Positions 1 through 7,097 of a DNA stretch of 64,000 nucleotides are shown piece after piece (the stretch's first letter is position 1; each line of letters starts with the position of its first letter). Both the position numbers and the translations under genes were made by a program. Below the pieces are notes generated by a model. The model saw nothing but the letters and a program-made list of their open reading frames with translations, did no database searches and was not told the origin of the DNA. This DNA is from an uncultured Bacteroidales bacterium. Its GTDB lineage: Bacteria > Bacteroidota > Bacteroidia > Bacteroidales > Paludibacteraceae. The stretch is taken from assembly GCA_949282265.1 (NCBI GenBank), contig CASDOZ010000001.1, positions 1-64,000 of the forward strand, given 5' to 3'.

Positions 1-2
1 TA

Positions 3-896
3 CCCGCTGAAGCACTGAGCAGCTACCAAAACCATGCAGATTGGAGCGTATTCACCAACCTGCAAGCCATCGTAACAGAATTTACCGTCGGTGGACTGAC
101 ATACAAAGTGACCGACCAGATTGCCAAAACAGTGGAAATAATCGGCTATACAACGGGATTGCCTGATGTACTGGACATTCCGGCTACCGTAACCAACAAT
201 GGTATAAACTACAACGTAACCAGCATCGGAGCGGATGCAATCTGGGGTATCGATGACCTCACAGAGGTAAGTATTCCAAACAGCATCACCACCATAGGGG
301 AAAATGTGTTCTGGGCTTGCTACTACATGACGAAAGTAACTATTGGAAGCGGAGTGACGAGCATAGGAGCAGGTGCGTTTGCCCTATGCGAAGGCCTCAC
401 GGAAATGACCGTACTCGCCACCATGCCGCCTACTTTAGGAGATGACGCATTTGGAGGCGTCAACCGCGACATACCCGTATATGTACCCGCTGAATCGTTG
501 GCAGCTTACCAGGCAGCCGAGGTTTGGAAGGACTTCAACCTGCAAGCCATAGGGAGTGCTTTTACCGTCGGTGGACTGACATACAAAGTGACCGACCAGA
601 CTGCCAAAACGGTGACTGTCACCGGCTATGTAAACACGCCCGAAGGCGCACTGGAAATTCCATCCACCGTTGAACATAAAGGCACCACCTACAGCGTGAT
701 CTCAATCGGGAAAGAAGCCTTCTATGACTGCACCGGACTGACAAGTTTAACCCTGCCGGCCAGCCTGACAAGTATTGAAACGTATGCCCTCTACAACTGT
801 TCCGGACTTACAAGACACCTGTATATGTACCTGCTGAATCGTTGGAAGACTACAAGGCAAGTGTTTGGAAAGGATTCACCAACCTGCAAGCCATAA
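3..896 (+). CDS. BspA-like leucine-rich repeat protein, 5' end outside window, frame broken at 3' end
   Basis: The reading frame is open from the left edge, so the true start lies upstream; a GTG at 108 is internal. The product is built of BspA/LRR_5 units (VTSIGxxAF, LTxVxIP) arranged in modules. Each module opens with FTVGGLTYKV and closes with IPVYVPAESL followed by a W-K-x-F and a LQAI motif. Such proteins are surface or secreted adhesins in Bacteroidota. After about position 812 the frame reads into non-homologous residues and stops at 896. The T9SS sorting domain expected at the C-terminus is encoded in another frame (next feature). As written, the product would lack the signal for secretion and anchoring. 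It is probably a decaying gene, unless the break is an assembly error in repetitive sequence. Confidence 0.75.
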   Translation, partial: PAEALSSYQNHADWSVFTNLQAIVTEFTVGGLTYKVTDQIAKTVEIIGYTTGLPDVLDIPATVTNNGINYNVTSIGADAIWGIDDLTEVSIPNSITTIGENVFWACYYMTKVTIGSGVTSIGAGAFALCEGLTEMTVLATMPPTLGDDAFGGVNRDIPVYVPAESLAAYQAAEVWKDFNLQAIGSAFTVGGLTYKVTDQTAKTVTVTGYVNTPEGALEIPSTVEHKGTTYSVISIGKEAFYDCTGLTSLTLPASLTSIETYALYNCSGLTRHLYMYLLNRWKTTRQVFGKDSPTCKP

Positions 897-1096
897 AGAC
901 TGCCCTGAACACGCCGTCCATGCCGGAGAGCATCAGCATGAAGGGCGGCCTGCTGCACAACCCGCAAGGGCTGCACCTGACCCTCTACGACATGCAGGGA
1001 CGCCAGGTGTATAGCGGCAATGACAACACCGTGAGCCAGCCCGCCGGCGTATATGTGCTGCGCTGCAACGGCGCAAGCGGCAAGGTACTGTTCTAA
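812..1096 (+). pseudogene. Frameshifted C-terminal remnant of the BspA-like protein (T9SS sorting domain)
   Basis: From about 818 a different frame encodes TPVYVPAESLEDYK, the usual module end, then a sorting domain with LYDMQGRQVY, SQPAGVYVLR and a terminal SGKVLF. This is almost the same as the C-terminus of the next gene (3726-3940). Compared with sister modules, about 24 codons between the last leucine-rich unit and IPVYVP are missing, and the junction is out of frame. An ATG at 842 opens this frame but has no convincing leader and would give 84 residues without a signal peptide. I read this as the detached tail of the gene at 3-896 rather than a separate gene. Confidence 0.7.
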
Positions 1097-1108
1097 ACCA
1101 TTAGGGAC

Positions 1109-1183
1109 GGACGCCCCGCAACCGGAAAAAAGAAAAAAAATAAGCACATAATAATATCATGGAGAACGGTTGCGGGGATGTCC
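1109..1183 (+). other. Long inverted repeat in the intergenic region before the second BspA-like gene
   Basis: CCCCGCAACCG at 1114-1124 pairs perfectly with CGGTTGCGGGG at 1167-1177, and the outer GGAC/GTCC blocks extend the stem with a small bulge. The 42-nt loop is very A-rich. A second small hairpin, GCGGC-GAAA-GCCGC, sits at 1206-1219. No T-tract follows the large stem on the plus strand, so a standard terminator is unlikely. It could be an mRNA leader structure for the gene at 1256 or a protein-binding site. Confidence 0.45.
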
Positions 1184-1255
1184 TTCCCCATTAAGGCAAA
1201 CAACCGCGGCGAAAGCCGCAAAAGACAAATTACAAACCATTAAAATGAAATCGAT

Positions 1256-3940
1256 ATGAAAAAGACATTATTTACTCTCATTGTTGCCCTCCTGGCCGCC
1301 ACAGGCGCATGGGCACAAAATGAATTCAGCTTCGACGGGCTGTACTACATGGTGACCGACGAAACCGCCATGACGGTGGAACTCATCAACTATAACATCA
1401 GCAAGCCGACAGGCACGCTCATAATTCCCACCACCGTCTCTGACGACTACGACGACTACACCGTGACCAGCATCGGAGACTACGCGCTTGAAAATTGCAG
1501 CTCACTCACGTGTGTGGCTATCCCCGCCAGCGTGACCAACATCGGCAACGGGGCGTTTAGGTATTGCTCTGCCCTCAAGAGAGTGATTGTATGGGGCCTT
1601 ACCCCACCCAGTGTTAAAAGCAATTCGTTTACGGGCACACACAGCGACCTCGCGGTATATGTGCCCGCCGAAAATCTGGAAGACTACAAGGCAGCCGAGG
1701 TATGGAAAGACTTCAACCTGCAAGCCCTGCACAGCCACTTCACCGTGGACAACATGCACTACACGGTAACCGACTTTATCACCAACACGGTGGAAATAGA
1801 CGCCTACATGGGCGAGCCGGAAGGCGTGATCACAATTCCTACCATCGTAAGCTATGAAGGCACGAAGTACATCGTGACCAGCATCGGAGACGATACGTTT
1901 AACACGTACCCCAAAATCACGGAAGTGATTTTACCCGAAGGCCTGACACGCATCGGAATACATGCGTTCAACCATTGTACCGCCCTCACGGAAATAAACA
2001 TACCCAACAACGTAACAATCATTGATAGAAATGCGTTTAGCAATTGCACGCAGTTGAACAAACTGAGGATAGGAAACAACCTGGAAACCATCGGAGCCAA
2101 TGCGTTCGACGGTTGCTCCGCCCTTGAGGAAATAAACATACTGGCCACCACACCGCCCACCGTCGCAAGTGACGCCTTTACGAGTGTGAGCCGCGACATA
2201 CCCGTGTATGTGCCCCAAGAATCGCTGGAAGACTACAAAACGGCCGATGTCTGGAAAGAGTTTACCGCCATTCAAGTCCTGGACAACCAATTTGTCGTAG
2301 ACAATTTCACGTATGAGATTATCAACCTGATTGGCAAGGAGGTGAAACTGGTCGGCTTTTCCAGCTACACGCATACCGGACTGCTGAACATTCCGTCTGC
2401 CGTAACTTACAAAGGCACGACATACACCATAACAGACATAGCGGAAAATCCGTTCATTCTCTGCTATAAGCTGACCGGATTCACTGTTGACGATGACCAT
2501 GCCATTTTGAGCGCGGAAAACGGCGTATTGTTCAACAAGGACAAAACAGCCCTGCTGGCATATCCTATCGGGAAAACCGAAACCGCCTATACCATTCCGG
2601 GCACAGTGACAAGAATTGCAAATTATGCTTTATACGGATGCCATGCCCTGTCAACGGTGGATCTCCCTGACGGCCTGACAAGAATTGGAAATTATGCGTT
2701 CAGCATCACTTCCATCACGCAAGTGAACATTCCGAAAGGAGTGACTGTAATTGAAAACAGCGCATTTGAATCTTGCAACAAGCTCGCTAAGGTCTGTATC
2801 CCTGCCGGCGTGACAAAAATTGGCAATAGTGCTTTCTACGATTGTTCTGCCCTGACGGAGCTGACCGTGCTCGCCACCACTCCGCCGACATTGGGAACCG
2901 ATGCCTTTTTCAATGTCGGACTCGACATACCCGTATATGTGCCCGCCAAAAGTCTGAATGCCTACAAGACAGCCGAGGGCTGGAAAGAGTTTACCAAGCT
3001 GCAAGCCATAGTAACAGAATTTACCGTCGGTGGACTGACATACGAAGTAATTGACCAGACTGCCAAAACAGTGGAAGTGATAAACTTCACCAATGAACTG
3101 CCAAACACAGCAACGATTCCGGCTACCGTAAGCTACGAAAGCAAAAACTACACCGTAACCGCCATTGCATCGGAAGCATTTTCTCAAAATAAAACCATAA
3201 CGGAAATAACCATCTCCGAAGGCATAACATCCATTGGAGACAATACGTTCGGCCAGTGTTACGCACTCACCACTGCGAACATACCGGCCAGCCTAACCAA
3301 TATGGGCGATTGGGTGTTCGACGCATGCACAGCACTCACTCAAATCAATGTGGCCAGCGGCAACACCGCCTATTGCTCTGAAAACGGCATCCTCTTCAAC
3401 AAGGACAAGACCACATTGATATGCTATCCTGCCGGAAAGCCGGAAACCGACTATACCATTCCAAGTAGCGTGACCGTCATTGAAGAGAATGCCTTCTCCA
3501 ACTGCACCGCTATCACCACACTGACCATACCGGCCGGCGTAACGACCATTGGAAGTTTTGCATTCTACTTCTGCACAGCACTCGCGGAAATGACCGTACT
3601 CGCCACTGTGCCGCCTACAGTAGCAGACGCAGATGTATTCTATAGCGTCAACACCGACATACCCGTATATGTACCCGCTGCATCGCTGACAGCCTACCAG
3701 GCAGCCGAGGTTTGGAAGGACTTCAACCTGCAAGCCATAAAGACTGCCCTGAACACACCGTCCATGCCGGAGAGCATCAGCATGAAGGGCGGCCTGCTGC
3801 ACAACCCGCAAGGGCTGCACCTGAGCCTCTACGACATGCAGGGACGCCAAGTGTATAGCGGCAATGACAACACCGTGAGCCAGCCCGCAGGCGTATATGT
3901 AGTACGCTGCAACGGCGCAAGCGGAAAGGTGCTGTTCTGA
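1256..3940 (+). CDS. BspA-like leucine-rich repeat protein with T9SS C-terminal sorting domain
   Basis: 894 residues. The start at ATG 1256 gives a clean signal peptide (MKKTLFTLIVALLAATGAWA, then QN). Four modules follow, ending near residues 155, 339, 582 and 825. Each opens with a FxVxxxxYxVxD strand pair, contains several LRR_5 units (IGxxAFxxCxxL, IPxxV) and closes with DIPVYVPAxSL and a LQAI-type motif. Residues about 830-894 form a type A T9SS sorting domain (LYDMQGRQVY, QPAGVYVVR, GKVLF end). The protein is therefore predicted to be exported by Sec, crossed through the outer membrane by T9SS and attached to the surface. Ligand unknown; family members are often adhesins. The modules and tail are highly similar in DNA to the upstream broken gene, which suggests duplication and recombination between them. 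Confidence 0.9.
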   Translation: MKKTLFTLIVALLAATGAWAQNEFSFDGLYYMVTDETAMTVELINYNISKPTGTLIIPTTVSDDYDDYTVTSIGDYALENCSSLTCVAIPASVTNIGNGAFRYCSALKRVIVWGLTPPSVKSNSFTGTHSDLAVYVPAENLEDYKAAEVWKDFNLQALHSHFTVDNMHYTVTDFITNTVEIDAYMGEPEGVITIPTIVSYEGTKYIVTSIGDDTFNTYPKITEVILPEGLTRIGIHAFNHCTALTEINIPNNVTIIDRNAFSNCTQLNKLRIGNNLETIGANAFDGCSALEEINILATTPPTVASDAFTSVSRDIPVYVPQESLEDYKTADVWKEFTAIQVLDNQFVVDNFTYEIINLIGKEVKLVGFSSYTHTGLLNIPSAVTYKGTTYTITDIAENPFILCYKLTGFTVDDDHAILSAENGVLFNKDKTALLAYPIGKTETAYTIPGTVTRIANYALYGCHALSTVDLPDGLTRIGNYAFSITSITQVNIPKGVTVIENSAFESCNKLAKVCIPAGVTKIGNSAFYDCSALTELTVLATTPPTLGTDAFFNVGLDIPVYVPAKSLNAYKTAEGWKEFTKLQAIVTEFTVGGLTYEVIDQTAKTVEVINFTNELPNTATIPATVSYESKNYTVTAIASEAFSQNKTITEITISEGITSIGDNTFGQCYALTTANIPASLTNMGDWVFDACTALTQINVASGNTAYCSENGILFNKDKTTLICYPAGKPETDYTIPSSVTVIEENAFSNCTAITTLTIPAGVTTIGSFAFYFCTALAEMTVLATVPPTVADADVFYSVNTDIPVYVPAASLTAYQAAEVWKDFNLQAIKTALNTPSMPESISMKGGLLHNPQGLHLSLYDMQGRQVYSGNDNTVSQPAGVYVVRCNGASGKVLF

Positions 3941-3949
3941 CACAGGACG

Positions 3950-4001
3950 GACGGTGCAACAGCACCGTCATGCCGGCCGCCGAGCCGGCACCCTGCGAGG
4001 C
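3950..4001 (+). repeat. Short hairpin plus partial copy of an intergenic palindromic repeat
   Basis: A perfect 8-bp stem, GACGGTGC / GCACCGTC, spans 3950-3969 around an AACA loop. Overlapping its right arm, 3967-4001 matches 6727-6761 at 34 of 35 positions and contains the palindrome TGCCGG...CCGGCA. The same GTCATGCCGG start opens the fuller copy described at 6727. This is evidence of a dispersed GC-rich repeat family that sits between genes in this genome. Confidence 0.6.
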
Positions 4002-4050
4002 AAGGCCTGCACCGCCACCGGTTTGCAAAGGTGAAAAGCCTGCGGACAAT

Positions 4051-4104
4051 ATTATTCTCACTCTTCCTCCCATGCATCCGGGGGGGAGAGTGAGAATAAT
4101 TTTA
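4051..4104 (+). terminator. Hairpin terminator between second and third BspA-like genes
   Basis: ATTATTCTCACTCT at 4051-4064 is exactly inverted at 4087-4100 (AGAGTGAGAATAAT). The stem continues inward with CCTCCC against GGGGGG. A short T-run (TTTT, 4100-4103) follows. The flanking A/T pairs make the hairpin look the same on both strands. It probably terminates transcription from the upstream gene, although the T-run is short. Confidence 0.55.
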
Positions 4105-4189
4105 CCGTCTGCTGCAAATGATTCGGCAGAAAAACCGTACTTTTGAAGCCGACAAGCCAACAAGGCATGAAACAATAACGACAATCGAT

Positions 4190-6433
4190 ATGAGGAGAAC
4201 CATTTTTACCATCACTTTTACGCTGCTGGCGATGGTGGGCGCACGGGCACAACGCTTCCAGAGCGCAGGCCTGTATTTCAACATTACCGACGAAACCGCC
4301 CAGACGGTAGAGGTGAGCTATGAAGCAAAATCCTCCGGCAGCAATTACAGCTCCCTTCCGGGCGTGCTGGTCATTCCTGCTACCGTAACCTACAACGAAG
4401 TGGAATATAAGGTAACCGGCATCGGAAAGGAAGCCTTCCGCAAATGCCCCGCGCTCACGCAGGTGACCCTTCCTAACAGCGTTACAAGCATAGGGGAGAG
4501 TGCTTTCCGCGAATGCTCCGCCCTTGCGCAGGCAAACATTCCCGCCAGCGTGACCGGCATAGGCAACTGGGCATTCAACGAATGTGCCGCCCTCACGCAC
4601 ATCACCATCCCCGACGGGGTGGCTGCCATAGGCTACGGAACGTTCCAGAACTGCTCCGCCCTTGCACAAGTGAACATAGGCAGCGGCGTGGGCACCATCG
4701 GCGAATATGCGTTCTATATCTGCTCTTCCCTCGCGGAAGTGACCATTCCGGACAATGTGACGCACATTGGAAGCAATGCGTTCAAAAGCTGCTCCGCCCT
4801 GGCGCAGGTAAGCATAGGCAACGGCCTGGCGGGCATGGGAGACGGTGCGTTCGCCAACTGCAAGGAGCTTGCCCGTTTCGAGGTGGCAAGCGGGAACACG
4901 GCCTTTTGCGCCGAAGACGGCGTGCTGTTCAGCAAGGACAAGAGCACGCTCGTGCAATATCCCGCCGGCAAGGCGGAAACCACTTATGCCATCCCCGGCG
5001 GCGTGACACGCTTGGGCACGGAGGCGTTTTACGGCTGTTCCAGCCTCCTTACGCTGCATTGCGGAACGGCAACACCGCCCGCCTTGGGAAGCAATTGCTT
5101 TAAAAGCTCCGGCATCACCACCGTGTTCATCCCGGCCGGCACGCTGGAAGCCTATACCAGCGCATGGGGCAACGGCTATACCTACATAGAAGAATGGGAA
5201 CTGACCGTGCATGTGGAGACACCGGGCGGGCTGGAAGCGGCACTGAACGGGCACAGCCCGTCGAAAATAACCAGGCTGACCATTACCGGCACGCTCAACG
5301 GGACGGATTTCAGCCTTATCAACAACGACATGACCCGTCTGTATGCCTTGGACATTTCCGGCATCACCAACACCACGCTGCCCGATGAAGTCTTTGCCGT
5401 AAACACCACCCTGTTGCAGGTTGATTTGCCCTCGCAACTTACGGCCATACCCGTCTGGGCGTTCCTGCGTTGCTCCATCCCTGCCATCAGCATACCCGAA
5501 AGCGTGACCAGCATAGGCAAGGAAGCGTTCTACAAGTGCACCGCCCTCACGCAAGTGACCATTCCCGAGGGCGTGACCAGCATGGGAAGCAGGGCCTTTG
5601 CCAACTGCACGGCCCTCACGCGGGTGAACTGGAACGCCATACGTTGCGGGGACTTTGTTTATGACAGCTCCACCATGACCTACCCGCCTTTTAACAACAG
5701 CCCAGTCAGCGAGTTCACCTGGGGCGACAAGGTGGAACACATTCCTGCTTATAGCTGCTACGGCATGGACAAGCTCACGCAAGTGACCATTCCCGAGGGC
5801 GTGGCCGGCATGGGCGACATGGCCTTTGCCCACTGCACGGCACTCACGCGGGTGAACTGGAACGCCATACATTGCAGGGACTTTGCAAACAACAGCTCCG
5901 GCAAGTTCTATCCTCCTTTTTACAACACGTCTGTCAGCGAGTTCACCTGGGGCGACAAGGTGGAACATATTCCCGCTTACAGCTGCTACGGCATGGACAA
6001 GCTCACGCAAGTGATCCTGCCCGAGGGCGTGGCCGGCCTGGGCGACATGGCCTTTGCCAACTGCACGGCACTTGCCAAAATGACCGTGCTGCCCACTACC
6101 CCGCCGGCCGTAACGGGGAATACGTTCGACGGCGTGAGCCGCGACATACCGGTGCTCGTGCCGGCCGCATCACTGGCGGCCTACGGGGCGGCCGAGGTAT
6201 GGAAAGAGTTCATCAAGCTGCAAGCCATAGGCACCACCGGCCTGCACATGCCCTCCCTGCCGGCGAGCATACGCATGCAGGGCGGCACGCTGCACAACCC
6301 GCAAGGGTTGCACCTGACCCTCTACGACATGCAGGGACGCCAGGTGTACAACGGCACCGCCGCCACCGTAAGCCAGCCCGCAGGCGTATATGTAGTGCGC
6401 TGCGCAGGCGCCAGCGGCAAGGTGCTGTTCTAA
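4190..6433 (+). CDS. BspA-like leucine-rich repeat protein with T9SS C-terminal sorting domain
   Basis: 747 residues from the ATG at 4190, chosen because it begins a signal peptide (MRRTIFTITFTLLAMVGARA, then Q); the frame is open further upstream to 4118 without signal features. The N-terminal half is a run of LRR_5 units. A central segment (about residues 340-425) has a different leucine-rich character (TRLTITGTLNGTDF). Then comes a 76-codon unit present twice in tandem plus a partial third (next feature). A single DIPVLVPAASL module end near residue 650 precedes the sorting domain (LYDMQGRQVY, QPAGVYVVR, GKVLF). Predicted role is as for its neighbours: a T9SS-exported surface protein. Base composition is markedly GC-rich compared with the genes after 11 kb. 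Confidence 0.88.
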   Translation: MRRTIFTITFTLLAMVGARAQRFQSAGLYFNITDETAQTVEVSYEAKSSGSNYSSLPGVLVIPATVTYNEVEYKVTGIGKEAFRKCPALTQVTLPNSVTSIGESAFRECSALAQANIPASVTGIGNWAFNECAALTHITIPDGVAAIGYGTFQNCSALAQVNIGSGVGTIGEYAFYICSSLAEVTIPDNVTHIGSNAFKSCSALAQVSIGNGLAGMGDGAFANCKELARFEVASGNTAFCAEDGVLFSKDKSTLVQYPAGKAETTYAIPGGVTRLGTEAFYGCSSLLTLHCGTATPPALGSNCFKSSGITTVFIPAGTLEAYTSAWGNGYTYIEEWELTVHVETPGGLEAALNGHSPSKITRLTITGTLNGTDFSLINNDMTRLYALDISGITNTTLPDEVFAVNTTLLQVDLPSQLTAIPVWAFLRCSIPAISIPESVTSIGKEAFYKCTALTQVTIPEGVTSMGSRAFANCTALTRVNWNAIRCGDFVYDSSTMTYPPFNNSPVSEFTWGDKVEHIPAYSCYGMDKLTQVTIPEGVAGMGDMAFAHCTALTRVNWNAIHCRDFANNSSGKFYPPFYNTSVSEFTWGDKVEHIPAYSCYGMDKLTQVILPEGVAGLGDMAFANCTALAKMTVLPTTPPAVTGNTFDGVSRDIPVLVPAASLAAYGAAEVWKEFIKLQAIGTTGLHMPSLPASIRMQGGTLHNPQGLHLTLYDMQGRQVYNGTAATVSQPAGVYVVRCAGASGKVLF
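5553..6075 (+). repeat. 228-bp tandem duplication inside the third BspA-like gene
   Basis: Units start at 5553, 5781 and 6009, an exact 228-bp (76-codon) period; the third is partial. Shared landmarks are LTRVNWNAI, SEFTWGDKVEHIPAYS and CYGMDKLTQV. The frame is preserved, so copy number could change by slippage or recombination without breaking the protein. Confidence 0.85.
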
Positions 6434-6459
6434 ACAGCCGCAAACCAAAGGCTCTTATC

Positions 6460-6498
6460 CCGCCGGAAATGGAAACGTTTCCGTTTCCGGCGGTTTTT
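6460..6498 (+). terminator. Rho-independent terminator after the BspA-like cluster
   Basis: CCGCCGGAAA at 6460-6469 pairs with TTTCCGGCGG at 6484-6493. An inner GGAAAC/GTTTCC stem lies between them, and TTTTT follows at 6494-6498. It lies 26 bp past the stop codon of the third BspA-like gene and closes that transcription unit. Confidence 0.9.
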
Positions 6499-6539
6499 GT
6501 GTATGGTAACCCTTTGTCCCCGCGTTTTCCTCTCTGCCG

Positions 6540-6648
6540 GTCACCCCGTGCTCCGACACGGGGTCTTGGGGGGCAAGTGCGAGAATGGGCACCGGCGATG
6601 CGGTAGCGCAATACCCCGCACAAGGCAGCCGGAGCCCGGAATGACACA
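6540..6648. repeat. Dispersed palindromic repeat element, copy 1
   Basis: It begins with GTCACCCCGTG, forming a CCCCGTG/CACGGGG hairpin, and ends with CCCGGAATGACACAG. The internal 22-bp block at 6609-6630 (CAATACCCCGCA...AGCC) is identical to 6802-6823 in copy 2. The GTCA start and TGAC end give the element inverted termini, typical of REP/MITE-like repeats. No coding capacity is evident. Confidence 0.6.
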
Positions 6649-6726
6649 GTAGTAATACGAGCGACAGCGCAAAAGAATGCACCGCGCACGCACTGCCCTT
6701 TCTCCCCCGCGTGTCCCCTTTGCGCC

Positions 6727-6854
6727 GTCATGCCGGCCGCCGAGCCGGCAGCCTGCGAGGCGATGGCGAGGATGGACACCGGTATGGCGATTAGGGTAGC
6801 CCAATACCCCGCACAAGGCAGCCCAGGATTCCCGCTCGGAGGCGGGAATGACAC
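6727..6854. repeat. Dispersed palindromic repeat element, copy 2
   Basis: It begins GTCATGCCGG with a TGCCGG/CCGGCA palindrome and ends with GGCGGGAATGACAC, where ATTCCCGC is inverted against GCGGGAAT. It shares the 22-bp inner block with copy 1, and its first 35 bp are repeated at 3967-4001. The inverted GTCAT/ATGAC ends suggest a non-autonomous mobile or REP-like element. Confidence 0.65.
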
Positions 6855-7044
6855 GGTGGGGGGGCTTGCACGGGTTGCCGAACCGCAGCCCGATTGGCGC
6901 GCAAGCGAATGACACCGTGAAAAGGGCAAGCGGATGTGCAGGAAACGCACCGGCACATGTGCATAGGGCGGCGACACCGCCCGTTGTTTACAAATTCACC
7001 GTTTTTATGATTCCGAAAAACACGCCTATTTGAATTTTATTTGT

Positions 7045-7053
7045 TACTTTTGC
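7045..7053 (+). promoter_or_regulatory. Candidate Bacteroidota -7 box (TACTTTTGC) for parE
   Basis: TACTTTTGC fits the TAnnTTTG consensus and lies 45 bp before the ATG at 7098. No good TTG -33 element is found at the usual 19-22 bp spacing, so support is moderate. Confidence 0.45.
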
Positions 7054-7097
7054 AGGAAAGTAGCGATTTTATTCATTTTTGTAAGCCCGCAATCTAT

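Larger units (their letters stand above)
6434..7097. other. 664-bp intergenic region with terminator, palindromic repeats and the parE promoter
   Basis: No gene is supported here. The short frames on both strands lack homology and start signals. Contents in order are a terminator at 6460-6498, two related GC-rich repeat elements (6540-6648 and 6727-6854), an isolated GAATGACACCGTG tail at 6907-6919, and a candidate promoter at 7045-7053 before parE. The region is much more GC-rich than the later intergenic spacers. Confidence 0.7.

Noticed and set aside
1245..1259. A five-codon upstream frame (ATG at 1245) overlapping the start of the second BspA-like gene
   Set aside because: Such short frames occur by chance in AT-rich leaders; there is no ribosome site or conservation evidence.
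4058..6010. A 650-codon open frame on the minus strand opposite the third BspA-like gene
   Set aside because: It lies wholly antisense to a well-supported repeat protein. The GC-rich codons and repeat structure create long antisense frames; the translation shows only mirrored repeats and no domain.
1256..6433. Regular repeats that could suggest a CRISPR array
   Set aside because: The periodicity is in frame with leucine-rich protein units and there are no constant repeats with unique spacers or cas genes.
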